Shown: one piece after another, positions 43,216 through 51,027 of the stretch
How the letters are laid out: every line of letters begins with the position of its first letter
Position numbering within the stretch: the first letter of the stretch is position 1
Assembly: GCA_016192135.1 (NCBI GenBank)
Contig: JACPUR010000030.1
Location: 1 to 64,000, forward strand
DNA: 64,000 nt
DNA from: Candidatus Tectomicrobia bacterium
Lineage (GTDB): Bacteria > UBA8248
Direction: 5' to 3'
The notes under the pieces: generated by a model
Database searches by the model: none
Told to the model about the DNA's origin: nothing
The model's input: the letters and a program-made list of their open reading frames with translations, nothing else
Program-made: the position numbers and the translations under genes

Positions 43216-44391
43216 ATGGCGAGAAAGGCGAATCCGAAGGCCGCGGCTCGGACGGGAGGCGGCGGGAAGCCCCCCACCTGGGACACCATCATGCCGCTGC
43301 CCTCGAACCCCAAGACGGGCGAGACGGCCAACGACTACTACATCCTCGACTGCGAAGTGCACGTCATGCCCGAGAACTACCGCCGCTTCATCAAGTACTT
43401 CCCGGGCACCAAGACCTTCGAGTACGCCCACAAGATGTGCAACTGGTGGCAGTGGGTGGACCACCGCTCCGGCAAGCAGGCGGCCATCCACCCGGGCATG
43501 GACTGGCACATCGACAAGATCATGGGCGACATGGACCGCTCGGGGGTGGACCAGATCACCCTGATGCGCGAGTCCTTCATCGACACCTCGGGCGACAGCG
43601 CCCCCTTCTCGACCAACCAGCACGTGATCGACGCCATCGAGAAGTACCCCGACCGCGTCATCGGCATCTCGAACGTGGGGCCGTTCTCGAAGAGGAAGAT
43701 CAAGGACGTGCTCTGGGAGCTCGAGTACCTCCACGACAACTACAACTTCAAGTTCACCAAGTTCTACCAGCCCGAGGACTGCCCCATGAACGATCGCCGG
43801 CTCTGGCCCGTCTACGAGATGTGCCAGGCCAAGGGCATCGTCTGCTACTTCCACACCGGCATCACCATCCGCATGGGGCCCACCCGCTATACCCAGCCCA
43901 TCCTGCTGGACGACGTGGCCATGGACTTCCCGGACCTCAAGATAGTCGCCTACCACGGCGGCTATCCCTACTGGGAAGACCTGGTGATGCTTATGTGGAA
44001 GCACCCCCACATCTACGTGAGCTACTCCATCCTCCTGCCCTGGCTCATGCGGGCGCCCCACCGCTTCGCCCACATGGTGGGCACCACCCTTCAGATCGCG
44101 GGCTACAACCGCTTCGTCTGGGGGAGCGACTGGCCCGCGTCCGACCCCTACCAGGCGGTCGAGGCCGTCTTGAAGCTCGAGATCGACGAGGAGCTCCAGG
44201 AGAAGTGGGGCTACCCGCCCATCACCAAGGAGCTCAAGGCCGAGTTCCTGGGGCTCACCCTGGCGCGCCTCGCGGGCATCGACCCCAAGAAGAACCAGCT
44301 CGACTTCCCGGGCCGGAACCAGCCCCCCAAGGGCAAGACCGCCGAGGGCGACGTCACCCGCAGGATCATGGCCAAGCAGAAGAAGGGGTGA
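43216..44391 (+). CDS. Amidohydrolase family 2 (ACMSD-like) metal-dependent hydrolase
   Basis: A 391-residue protein. The first metal motif is variant: DCEVHVMPE where DxHxH is usual, giving Glu-Val-His. Later motifs include CYFHTGITI, VAYHGGYPYWEDL and the Asp of FVWGSDWPASDP. This is the ACMSD/amidohydrolase_2 fold, in which decarboxylases and hydrolases use one metal. The N-terminal 40 residues are an extra basic, Gly-rich arm. GGGAGG lies six bases before the ATG. Substrate unknown. Confidence 0.88.
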   Translation: MARKANPKAAARTGGGGKPPTWDTIMPLPSNPKTGETANDYYILDCEVHVMPENYRRFIKYFPGTKTFEYAHKMCNWWQWVDHRSGKQAAIHPGMDWHIDKIMGDMDRSGVDQITLMRESFIDTSGDSAPFSTNQHVIDAIEKYPDRVIGISNVGPFSKRKIKDVLWELEYLHDNYNFKFTKFYQPEDCPMNDRRLWPVYEMCQAKGIVCYFHTGITIRMGPTRYTQPILLDDVAMDFPDLKIVAYHGGYPYWEDLVMLMWKHPHIYVSYSILLPWLMRAPHRFAHMVGTTLQIAGYNRFVWGSDWPASDPYQAVEAVLKLEIDEELQEKWGYPPITKELKAEFLGLTLARLAGIDPKKNQLDFPGRNQPPKGKTAEGDVTRRIMAKQKKG

Positions 44392-44413
44392 GGGAGAGAC
44401 GCGGTTCCCATCT

Positions 44414-44473
44414 GTAGGGGCGGCCCCCCGTGGCCGCCCCGTGCAGGGGGCAGGCACAGGGGCCTGCCCCTAC
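44414..44473. repeat. Compound A-family palindrome
   Basis: GTAGGGGCGGCCCCCCGTGG, CCGCCCC, then GGGGGCAGGCACAGGGGCC, TGCCCCTAC; just after the amidohydrolase gene. Confidence 0.88.
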
Positions 44474-44487
44474 AGACCAAGGCTCCC

Positions 44488-44524
44488 CCGCCCGCTCCGG
44501 TCCCCTGGGGCGGGCGGTTTTGTT
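44488..44524 (+). terminator. Terminator after the amidohydrolase gene
   Basis: CCGCCCGCTCC and a GGGGCGGGCGG partner form a stem ahead of TTTTGTT. It follows the compound A element. Confidence 0.7.
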
Positions 44525-44540
44525 CGAGGGAGGAATACCA

Positions 44541-44575
44541 TTGACATTGAGAGCGCTTAAATGTACGTTTAAGCG
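44541..44575 (+). promoter_or_regulatory. Promoter -35 with overlapping operator palindrome of the toxin-antitoxin genes
   Basis: Perfect TTGACA at 44541-44546. At 44554-44575 lies an inverted repeat with CGCTTAAATGT and ACGTTTAAGCG halves (10 of 11 matched), placed where the -10 box should be (TACGTT, 17 bases from the -35). This is the usual autoregulation layout of toxin-antitoxin operons. Confidence 0.6.
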
Positions 44576-44638
44576 TGTGCAATGTGGTCTTGTGTTACCC
44601 CGCCCGGACGGTGACCGACTTGGCTCTCGAAGAGTTCG

Positions 44639-44908
44639 GTGCATGGACATTATAGGGTAGAGCTTGCTGAAAGCGCAAAACGTGATCTCAAGAAGGTATC
44701 GCCCCAAACGAAAGAGGACATCCTGACCGCCATTGAAGAGCTGGCGGAGGAGCCCAGGCCCGTTGGGTGCAAGAAGGTGAGAGGTGCTGACGCCTACAGG
44801 ATTCGAGTCGGCGCCTACCGTGTGATTTACCAGATTTTTGATGTGCGGCTTTTGATCCTTGTTGTACGCGTGGGGCATCGCAGGGAAGTGTATCGGGGGT
44901 TCGGATGA
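44639..44908 (+). CDS. RelE/ParE-type toxin
   Basis: An 89-residue protein, YRVELAESAKRDLKKVSPQT...ELAEEPRPVGCKKVRGADAYRIRVGAYRVIYQIFD...LILVVRVGHRREVYRGF. This is the RelE/ParE fold with the RxxxxxYRVIY core and the C-terminal RVGHRREVYR segment. RelE toxins cleave mRNA on the ribosome; ParE types attack gyrase. The His-Arg-Arg-x2-Tyr tail favours the RelE group. GTG 44639 is chosen as the first start before conserved sequence. Overlaps the antitoxin start by four bases. Confidence 0.9.
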   Translation: MHGHYRVELAESAKRDLKKVSPQTKEDILTAIEELAEEPRPVGCKKVRGADAYRIRVGAYRVIYQIFDVRLLILVVRVGHRREVYRGFG

Positions 44909-45204
44909 AGAAGACGACTTTTACGACGGTCGCGGCGCGGAATGCGTTTTCCGAGGTGATCAACTTGGCCGCTTACGGGAAAGAGAGGATCGCGCTCACC
45001 CGGCGCGGCAAGACCATCGCCTACGTCGTGCCGCCGGACGACATAGAGGCATTGGAGGCCATCGAGGACCGCATCGACGCCGAGGCGGCGCGCAAGATCG
45101 TGGCGAGGGTGGCCCAGGGCAAAGAGAAGACCTATCCCTTGGAGGAGGTGGCCCGGGAGCTCGGGGTGAGGCTCCCCGCCCGCAAGAGGCGAAAGACGGC
45201 GTAA
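44905..45204 (+). CDS. Phd/YefM-type antitoxin
   Basis: A 99-residue protein. The N-terminal half is Phd/YefM-like (TTVAARNAFSEVINLAAYGKERIALTRRGKTIAYVVPPDDIEALE) and binds operator DNA. The C-terminal half would wrap the toxin. It is longer than many YefM proteins, with a basic end (RKRRKT). The ATGA overlap places it after the toxin, the reverse of the usual antitoxin-first order of relBE and yefM-yoeB. A strong terminator follows. Confidence 0.88.
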   Translation: MKKTTFTTVAARNAFSEVINLAAYGKERIALTRRGKTIAYVVPPDDIEALEAIEDRIDAEAARKIVARVAQGKEKTYPLEEVARELGVRLPARKRRKTA

Positions 45205-45218
45205 CGCGCGAAGCTCTG

Positions 45219-45254
45219 CCGCCCGCCCGGCCCCCGCCGGGCGGGCGGTTTTTT
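45219..45254 (+). terminator. Terminator of the toxin-antitoxin operon
   Basis: CCGCCCGCCCGG/CCGGGCGGGCGG stem with a short loop followed by TTTTTT. Confidence 0.92.
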
Positions 45255-45445
45255 CGCGCGGCCGGGGGCCACCCGTCCCGCCGGTAGGGCGATCCCCCGT
45301 CTCCCCCTCCAGGTATCTTCCGGCCGGTTTTCCATACAATCCGATACGCACCGCCAATCCCCGATACATTAGATTTACATCCGGCCGCCGCCCTTTCCCC
45401 CGCGCTCCCCCGCCGCCTGCCCGCCCCCCGCGGAAGGAGAAAACC

Positions 45446-45541
45446 ATGCCCGTGGCGGACCACATCCTGTGCCTCCAGGGGGCCGTCTTCGGCTTCGCCC
45501 TCGGCTTCCTCCTCCTCTTCGCGGTGTACCACCATGGCTAG
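45446..45541 (+). CDS. 31-residue single-TM protein overlapping DUF2231 gene
   Basis: MPVADHILCLQGAVFGFALG then FLLLFAVYHHG: one hydrophobic helix and nothing else. AAGGAG lies six bases upstream of the ATG. It ends eight bases inside the next gene, so it may be translationally coupled to it. No homology can be judged at this size. Similar mini-ORFs can be leader peptides or small membrane subunits. Confidence 0.55.
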   Translation: MPVADHILCLQGAVFGFALGFLLLFAVYHHG

Positions 45542-45983
45542 CCCCGGGGACCGCTCGTGCGGGGCCCGCTTCCGGGGCCGCCCGGTCCACCCCATCCTGA
45601 CGGATTTCCCCATCGTCATGTGGACGGTGTCGGTGCTCTGGGACGTGGTCAGCCTGTTGTGGGGAGGCACCGCTTGGGCGCTGTTCGCCTTCTGGAGCAT
45701 CGCCGCCGGGCTGGTGATGAGCCTGCCCACCATCGCGGCGGGCCTGATGGAGTACTTCGTCATGCCCAGGCGCGGCCCGGCCTCGCGCACCGCCGTCCTG
45801 CACATGATCTGCATGGCCGGGGCCACCCTCGCCTTCGGGGCCAGCCTCTTCCTCCGTCCCGCGGCCGGCGTCTCGTCCCTTCCGTCCCTGCTGGCCTCCC
45901 TCATCGGGCTCGTCCTCCTCGGCGCGGGCGGCTGGCTCGGGGGCGAGCTCGTCTTCAAGTTCGGGATCGGGCGGAAGGAGTAG
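45534..45983 (+). CDS. DUF2231-type integral membrane protein
   Basis: 149 residues with four membrane helices. The opening FRGRPVHPILTDFPIVMWTVSVLWD (His-Pro-x-x-x-Asp/Asn-x-P before the first helix) matches the DUF2231 family seen next to respiratory and redox proteins; the role is unknown. Its TAG stop is the first TAG of an A-family element (45980-46007), which begins exactly at the end of the gene. Confidence 0.8.
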   Translation: MASPGDRSCGARFRGRPVHPILTDFPIVMWTVSVLWDVVSLLWGGTAWALFAFWSIAAGLVMSLPTIAAGLMEYFVMPRRGPASRTAVLHMICMAGATLAFGASLFLRPAAGVSSLPSLLASLIGLVLLGAGGWLGGELVFKFGIGRKE

Positions 45984-46111
45984 GGGCGACCGGCCGGTCG
46001 CCCCTACGAATTCGCCGCTCGTCCGTTCATCTGGATGAGGCGAGGCATGCCTCGCCCCTACAAACGCTTGGGCCTCGAATTCTGTAGGGGCGTATTGCAA
46101 TGCGCCCCTGC
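45980..46111. repeat. Three A-family elements with different cores
   Basis: 45980-46007: GTAGGGGCG, core ACCGGCCGGT, CGCCCCTAC, sharing the stop of the DUF2231 gene. 46036-46061: core AGGCATGCCT, with CGCCCCTAC. 46084-46111: GTAGGGGCG, core TATTGCAATG, CGCCCCTGC. Confidence 0.9.
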
Positions 46112-46135
46112 GCTTTCAGAGGCGGGATTCCCCGC

Positions 46136-46468
46136 TCACTCCCCCTTCTCCCACTCCCGCACCCGCTCGATCCAGCCGAGGATTCTCTCCTCCGCCCGCC
46201 GCCCGCGCGGCGTCTCGAGGAACAGGAGGAAGGCGCCCAGCAGGAGGGGCGCGAGCGGGACGAGCAGCCACCGGAGCCAGAGGAGGGCGGCCATGGCCTC
46301 GGGGGAGACGGGGAGGCGGAGGAGCGTCTGGCCCGCGAAGGCGAGGGTGAGGTCGAAGGGCCCGGGGCCGGGCGGGGCGGGCGGGCGGCCGAGGCTCCAG
46401 AGGAGGAGGAGGCCGCCCAGGGCGGCGAAGGCGGCCCCCGCCCAGGGGCGCCAGGTGGATTTGGGCAT
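46136..46468 (-). CDS. Small membrane protein of unknown function
   Basis: 110 residues with an N-terminal helix (GAAFAALGGLLLLWSLG), an extracytoplasmic loop, a second helix (LLWLRWLLVPLAPLLLGAFLLFLE) and a basic/acidic tail (RRAEERILGWIERVREWEKG). No family recognised. ATG 46468 has AGGAG nine bases upstream. The 3' end borders the A cluster. Confidence 0.66.
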   Translation of the reverse strand: MPKSTWRPWAGAAFAALGGLLLLWSLGRPPAPPGPGPFDLTLAFAGQTLLRLPVSPEAMAALLWLRWLLVPLAPLLLGAFLLFLETPRGRRAEERILGWIERVREWEKGE

Positions 46469-46496
46469 GGGGGAAGGCTCCTGCGGCCCGTCGGTT

Positions 46497-46575
46497 GTCA
46501 TTCCGAGGGCGCATGCCCGAGGAATCTGCTGTTCAAAAGCAGATTCCTCTCTCGCTTTGCTCGCTCGGAATGACA
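46497..46575. repeat. B-family repeat
   Basis: GTCATTCCGAGGGCGCATGC, AGGAATCTGCTGTTC, AAAAGCAGATTCC, CTCGCTCGGAATGACA. Confidence 0.9.
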
Positions 46576-46605
46576 GCGGATTCGCTGCCGGTGATCAGCC
46601 CCGGC

Positions 46606-47412
46606 CTACCCCGCGATGTCCTCGCCGCCGTCCACGCGGATGACGTTGCCCGTCATCCACCGCGTGCCCGGGCGGGAGAAGCAGGCGATGGCGTCCGCCA
46701 CCACCCCGGGCGTGGTGAGGCGCTTGTGGGGGTTCATGCGCTGCGCCAGCTCGAGCATCTCCTCGTTGCCCGGGATCTTGCGCAGCGCCGGGGTGTCGGT
46801 GACCCCGGCCTGGACGCTGTTCGCCGAGATGCCCTTGGAGGCGAGCTCGAAGGCGAGCTGGCGGATGTGGCTCTCGAGGGCCGCCTTGGCGGCCGAGACG
46901 GCCCCGTAGGTGGGCCACACGCGGTGGCCGCCCGAGCTCGTCATGGCGAAGATGCGCCCGCCCTCGCCCATCAGGCCCTCGCGCACCAGGTCCTGCGTCC
47001 AGTAGACGAGGCTGTTGGCCATGACGTCGAGGGTCATCTCGAGCTGCTTGGGGGTGAGGGCGCCGGCCGGGTCGTCCGAGATGTAGGGCTTGAGGGTGCC
47101 GAAGGCCAGGCTGTGCAAGAGCACCCGCACCGCGCCCTGCGCCCCGGCGCCGAGGTGGGCCTTCATCTGGGCGAGCACCTCGGCGCGCTCGCCGTGCCCG
47201 GCGGCGTTCGTGTTGAAGAAGACCGCCTGGGCGCCCGCCCTCTTGATCTCCTCCTGGACGCGCTCGGCGTTGGGGATGGTGGCCTTGCGGTCGAGATGGA
47301 CGCCGAAGACGTTCATCCCCTCCCGGGCGAGCCGGGCGGCCACGGCGCCGCCGAAGCCGCTGCTCGACCCGAGGATCAAGGCCCACTTGCCCTTGAGGTC
47401 CGTTTCCGTCAC
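46606..47412 (-). CDS. Enoyl-ACP-reductase-like SDR (YX6K type)
   Basis: A 268-residue SDR. Nucleotide site ILGSSSGFGGAVAARLAREG, NTNAAGHGER, and the active-site TYGAVSAAKAALE, in which Tyr and Lys are six residues apart as in FabI/FabL enoyl reductases rather than the three of classical SDRs. C-terminal MTGNVIRVDGGEDIAG. FabL-like reduction of trans-2-enoyl-ACP is the best guess; it could act on another enoyl thioester. GTG 47412 has AAGGAG eight bases before it. It is followed by unrelated genes, with no other fatty-acid genes near. Confidence 0.82.
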   Translation of the reverse strand: MTETDLKGKWALILGSSSGFGGAVAARLAREGMNVFGVHLDRKATIPNAERVQEEIKRAGAQAVFFNTNAAGHGERAEVLAQMKAHLGAGAQGAVRVLLHSLAFGTLKPYISDDPAGALTPKQLEMTLDVMANSLVYWTQDLVREGLMGEGGRIFAMTSSGGHRVWPTYGAVSAAKAALESHIRQLAFELASKGISANSVQAGVTDTPALRKIPGNEEMLELAQRMNPHKRLTTPGVVADAIACFSRPGTRWMTGNVIRVDGGEDIAG

Positions 47413-47489
47413 GCGCGAATCTCCTTCGAGAGGATCGTGGGCGAGGATTCGATGACGCTCTCCTTTCCCGTTCCGGCTGCCCGTCCCTG

Positions 47490-47613
47490 GGTGTCATTCT
47501 GAGGCCCGAGCTTGCCGAGGGCCGAAGAATCTCGGGGTTCGCTTCAAAAAGAACCGAAGCCGATATCCTTCGCGGAGCCTGTCCTGAGCGCAAGCGCAGG
47601 GCTCAGGATGACA
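47490..47613. repeat. B-family related repeat, diverged
   Basis: GTGTCATTCTGAGGCCCGAG...GAAGAATCTCGGGG...AAAAAGAACCGA...GCGCAGGGCTCAGGATGACAC. It keeps the outer arms (TCATTCTGAG and CTCAGGATGA) but has a different interior (the GCAAGCGCAGGGCTCA block found again near 48985). Confidence 0.75.
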
Positions 47614-47707
47614 CCCTTTGCGGGGCATGCCTTGCGCGATGCGAGGGGCTCTCCCGGGCCGGCGAACGGCCGCACCTTACCAGAGGGCGGGTGAAAATTC
47701 TCCCCCC

Positions 47708-48430
47708 TCATCCGTACTCCGGCGCCTGGGGCGCGACGTTGATCTCGGTGGTGAGGCCCCGGGGGCCCTGCTCGGCGAGGAAGAGAACGGCCCGGGCGAT
47801 GTCCTCGGGGAGCATCCAGGAGTCGGGCTTGCCGGCGCGCCCGCGCTTGCGGATGGCGGGCTTGTCGATGATCCCGACCGGGTTCACGAGGGCCACCTTC
47901 ACGCCCTTCCGCCGGACCTCCTCGGCGAGGGAGAGGGTGAGCCCCCGCAGGCCGTGCTTGGCGGTGCAGTAGGCCGCGGCGTTGCCCTCGGGGTGGATGG
48001 CGCCGCCCGAGCCGATGTTGACGATGACGCCCGAGCGCCGGGGCAGCATGTCGGCCAGCGCCTCGCGGCAGCAGTAATAGGCCGCGTGGAGGTTCTGCGC
48101 CAGGACGAGGTGCCAGCCCTCCGGCTCGAGCTCGGAGAGGGGCCCCATCACGAGGCTCCCCACGTTGTTCACCAGGATGTCCACGGGGCCGAACGCCTCC
48201 CGGGCCTGCCCGAAGAGGTGGCGGGCGCCGGCCGGGTCCGTCACGTCCGCCCGCACGGGCAGCGCCTCGCCGCCCCCGGCGCGGATCTCCTCGGCCAGCT
48301 GCTGGATGGGCTCGAGCGTCCTCCCGCCGAAGGCGACCTTGCAGCCCCGGGCCGCCAAGGCGAGGGCGCAGGCCCGGCCCACCCCCGCGCCGCCGCCCTG
48401 GATGAGGGCCACCTTGCCGGTCAGGTCCAT
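47708..48430 (-). CDS. Classical short-chain dehydrogenase/reductase
   Basis: A 240-residue protein. Motifs are LIQGGGAGVGRACALALAARG (a TGxxxGxG variant with GGG), DILVNNVGS, the catalytic Ser in NIGSGGAI and YCTAKHG (YxxxK), and the C-terminal INVAPQAPEYG. This is a 3-oxoacyl-ACP reductase-like SDR; the substrate is unknown. GGAGG lies seven bases before ATG 48430. It is separated from the enoyl-reductase-like gene by 295 bases that contain a B-type repeat. Confidence 0.86.
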   Translation of the reverse strand: MDLTGKVALIQGGGAGVGRACALALAARGCKVAFGGRTLEPIQQLAEEIRAGGGEALPVRADVTDPAGARHLFGQAREAFGPVDILVNNVGSLVMGPLSELEPEGWHLVLAQNLHAAYYCCREALADMLPRRSGVIVNIGSGGAIHPEGNAAAYCTAKHGLRGLTLSLAEEVRRKGVKVALVNPVGIIDKPAIRKRGRAGKPDSWMLPEDIARAVLFLAEQGPRGLTTEINVAPQAPEYG

Positions 48431-48647
48431 GGCATCGCCTCCTCGCGGACCTATCCGCGGGCGCGGAGGACCCTCGCGCCGCCGGGGAAAGGGAGCCGCT
48501 GGGGCTTCATCCTACCACAGCGGGGGGAGGGGACGGGGAGGGGGGAAGGCTGGGAGCCGCTGAGCCGCTTCCTTCCATTTTGCGATTATGCACGGCACCT
48601 TCATGGAGCGCGCATTTCCCGGTAGTGGGTCAGTCTGTGCCACGGAT

Positions 48648-48764
48648 GTCATTCCGAGGGAGCCCGCCCAGGCGGCAAGCCGCCTGGGGACCCAAAAGAG
48701 GGCGACCGAGGAATCTGCTTCTGGTTCTTACAAAAGCAGATTCCTCGCTGCGCTCGGAATGACA
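48648..48764. repeat. B-family repeat, long-arm form with internal hairpin
   Basis: GTCATTCCGAGGGAGCCCGC, CAGGCGGCAAGCCGCCTG, GGGACCCAAAAGAGGGCGAC, GAGGAATCTGCTTC, loop, AAAAGCAGATTCCTCG, CTCGGAATGACA. The left arm is the complement of the right arm at 21655-21727. Confidence 0.9.
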
Positions 48765-48792
48765 GCGGAATCGCGAAACTGACCCACTGTCC

Positions 48793-48869
48793 ATTTCCCC
48801 CTCCCCTTGGGAGGGGGCGGGGGAGGGAGGCCGCTGAGAATCTTCCCCCACCCTAACCCTCCCCCGGAG
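48793..48869. repeat. C-family repeat
   Basis: CCCCCTCCCCTTGGGAGGGG and CCACCCTAACCCTCCCCCGG with GGAGGGGAGGG: facing C-family units. Confidence 0.75.
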
Positions 48870-48969
48870 GGGAGGGAAGAGCGTAAAACCGCGCAGCTAC
48901 TTGCCACAGGGGGACGGGAGGAGGGGAGAGCCAATCCTGCCTTACCTGCAGGGTCCGGGGCCTGTGGCC

Positions 48970-49061
48970 GTCATTCCGAGTCCTGAGCGCAAGCGCAGGG
49001 CTCAGAATGACGGCTTTCCGCTTGGCCTGCCCTGAATACCAGCGCTGCGCTCGGAATGACA
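48970..49061. repeat. B-family related fragments overlapping the secreted-protein gene
   Basis: GTCATTCCGAGTCCTGAGCG and GCAGGGCTCAGAATGAC form one inverted repeat (48970-49011). A separate right end CTGCGCTCGGAATGACAG lies at 49044-49061. Confidence 0.75.
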
Positions 49062-49765
49062 GCGGCATCCGCAGTGGATGGCCCCGGCCCCCTCACCATG
49101 TCCCCCTCCGGCTCGAGGAGCACGCGCCGCCCGGGCTCGAGGCGGAGGCGGATCTCCCCCCCGTCGCCCGAGAGGGCGGCCCACTCCTTGAGCCCGGCGG
49201 GCGGCTCGAGGAAGCGGACGTAGATCTTCCAGTTCCCGGCGTAGGGGCCGGTGACGAGGCCGTCGGTGCAGCAGAGGTTCCACATGTGCCAGGCGGTGAA
49301 GGAGGCGCCGCGGGGGTCCGCCTCGTACTGGTCGCGCTGCCCCAGGGGGTCGTCCTGCACCAGCATGCGGGCCGTCAGGGCGTTGCCCTCCGCCTCGGTG
49401 CGGGTGACGGCCATGCCGCCGCCGGAGTTGTTCGGCCGGTCGTGCACCATGAAGAGGGCGAGGCCCTCCTTCACCCGCGCGAGGAAGAGATGGCTGGCCC
49501 CGGCGCGCAGGACGGGCCGCCGGCCGTTGTAGGACCAGTTCGCGACTTCGTTGTAGGCGTAGAACTCCCCGGCCGTCTGGCCGGGCGCGTGGACGATCTG
49601 GAGGCGGCCCAGCACGTTGCGGGCGAAGTCGCCGGCGCCGGGCTTCGATTCCTGGGAGACGCGGACGCCGGCGGCCCGGGCCTCCGGGCCTAGGAGGAAG
49701 AGCGCGGCCAGGAGGAGGGCGGGCAGGGCCCAGCCGGTGCGCCGCGCCGCGCTCGTGCGGGACAT
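48971..49765 (-). CDS. Secreted protein of unknown function, C-terminus supplied by a B-type repeat
   Basis: 264 residues. Sec signal (GWALPALLLAALFLLGPEARA), then a beta-rich domain with GEFYAYNEVANWSYNG, LFLARVKEGLALFMVHDRPN, FTAWHMWNLCCTDGLVTG and VLLEPEGDMVRG. From about residue 232 the reading frame runs through a B-family fragment (AAVIPSAALVFRAGQAES), so the native end was probably near MVRGPG. No family recognised. GGAGG is seven bases before ATG 49765. Confidence 0.7.
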   Translation of the reverse strand: MSRTSAARRTGWALPALLLAALFLLGPEARAAGVRVSQESKPGAGDFARNVLGRLQIVHAPGQTAGEFYAYNEVANWSYNGRRPVLRAGASHLFLARVKEGLALFMVHDRPNNSGGGMAVTRTEAEGNALTARMLVQDDPLGQRDQYEADPRGASFTAWHMWNLCCTDGLVTGPYAGNWKIYVRFLEPPAGLKEWAALSGDGGEIRLRLEPGRRVLLEPEGDMVRGPGPSTADAAVIPSAALVFRAGQAESRHSEPCACAQDSE

Positions 49766-49998
49766 CCGGAAGCCTCCGGCGCCGTGCGGGGGAAGGAAAC
49801 GGGCGGAAACGCGGGCGATTCTAGCACGGCGGGGGCGGCTCGATTGCGGCCCTCCCCTGTGTTACATTGGATTTACGTTGCCGGAGGGGGTGGGGCCCTC
49901 CGGAAGCCTTCCATTCAGGCAGAGTTCGCCGCGCCGGGCGAGGATTGGGCACTGGGGCGGCGCCCGCACTTTCGGTTGTCCAGCGAGGAGGGAGTTGC

Positions 49999-50256
49999 AT
50001 GCGCAAGTGTCTGGGAATCGCGGGATTGCTCGTCCTGGCCCTGATCGCGGCCGGGTGCGTCTCGACCACCTGGAACAAGCCGGGGGCGATGCATGCCCAA
50101 AGCGTGAAAGACGTGAACGAGTGCGCCGGCAAGGCGGGCCTGCCGGTCATCGAGGGCAACAACCCCGTCGCCGGCCACGTCATGCCCTACTCCTACGAAC
50201 AGGAGAAGGTCTACACCAAGTGCATGACGGACAAGGGCTACAAGGCGAAGATGTAG
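49999..50256 (+). CDS. Small lipoprotein with two conserved Cys
   Basis: 85 residues: signal and lipobox KCLGIAGLLVLALIAAGC, mature part VSTTWNKPGAMHAQSVKDVN then ECAGKAGL...YEQEKVYTKCMTDKGYKAKM. The two mature Cys residues could form a disulfide. The CMTDKGY ending resembles small envelope lipoproteins of unknown role. ATG 49999 has GGAGGGAG just before it. A bidirectional-looking terminator follows. Confidence 0.8.
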   Translation: MRKCLGIAGLLVLALIAAGCVSTTWNKPGAMHAQSVKDVNECAGKAGLPVIEGNNPVAGHVMPYSYEQEKVYTKCMTDKGYKAKM

Positions 50257-50286
50257 CCCGCCGGGCGCTCCGGCCGGAAAAAAACC

Positions 50287-50316
50287 GGGCCCGGAGAGGG
50301 CATCCTCTCCGGGCCC
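50287..50316. terminator. Terminator between convergent lipoprotein genes
   Basis: GGGCCCGGAGAGG/CCTCTCCGGGCCC stem, preceded by a run of A on the plus strand (T-run for the minus gene) and followed by TTCGCTTC. Confidence 0.88.
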
Positions 50317-50354
50317 TTCGCTTCTCGCGGTACATTCAGCGGTCCCGGCCGACG

Positions 50355-50885
50355 TCATCCTTTGCCCTGCCGGAGATCCAGGTTCTCCATGTTCATCTCG
50401 GCCAGCATGTTGTCCCGCGCGAAGCCGGCCGGGGGGACGCTCCCCTCCGGCACGGGCCCGTGGGCGATGGTGAAGGAGATGACGCGGGTGAGGCTCTGGT
50501 TCCCGGCCCGGTCCCCCACGCTGATCTCGGCGGCCGCATGGATGGGCAGCTCAACCGTGTCGGTCGCGCCCCTGGGCCTCACCCAGAGCCGGATGTAGCC
50601 GTTGGCCGCGCCCTGGGGCTGCGAGAGCATGACGAAAGTGCCCGGATAGGTGCCCCCGAAGCGTCTGAAGGTGACCCACACCTTGTCGAGGTCCCCGTCC
50701 GGATCGCTCGCCCGGATGTAGATGCGCCAGAGGTTGCTGAAGCCGGCGGTCTCCTCGGCCCAGACGGCCTCCAGGGTGGGACGGTGCCCTTCCCCGATGG
50801 GGCCTTCCGGGGACCGGTAGAATCCCGTGCATCCCCCGAGGGCGGCCAGGCAGACCAGTGTGATCGCGCGCTGGAACCACGACAC
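50355..50885 (-). CDS. Lipoprotein, paralogue of the next gene
   Basis: 176 residues. GTG start with GGAGGA seven bases upstream; signal WFQRAITLVCLAALGGC with lipobox LGGC. The mature part shares long stretches with the gene at 51028 (WRIYIRASDPDGDLDKVWVT, FGGTYPGTFV, DRAGNQS, PPAGF.RD.LAEM). A beta-rich fold is likely: the DPDGDLDK and DRAGNQS segments resemble Ig-like/PKD-type domains of envelope proteins. Function unknown. A tandem duplication. Confidence 0.78.
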   Translation of the reverse strand: MSWFQRAITLVCLAALGGCTGFYRSPEGPIGEGHRPTLEAVWAEETAGFSNLWRIYIRASDPDGDLDKVWVTFRRFGGTYPGTFVMLSQPQGAANGYIRLWVRPRGATDTVELPIHAAAEISVGDRAGNQSLTRVISFTIAHGPVPEGSVPPAGFARDNMLAEMNMENLDLRQGKG

Positions 50886-51027
50886 CGAAGTCTCCTCCCC
50901 GCTGGCGGCAGGGGATCGTGCCGCGCCCTCTCCATCCGCACAACACGTCCACCTGCACAACGTGCCGCGGGGGAAAAGTATTTCCCACCCCCCGGCGCGG
51001 AACGCTCTCTGGGCCTTTCGCCTTCAG

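Noticed and set aside
7139-46111. A elements as transcription terminators
   Set aside because: They are symmetrical and usually lack a T-run. Some lie upstream of genes, so a terminator role is not general.
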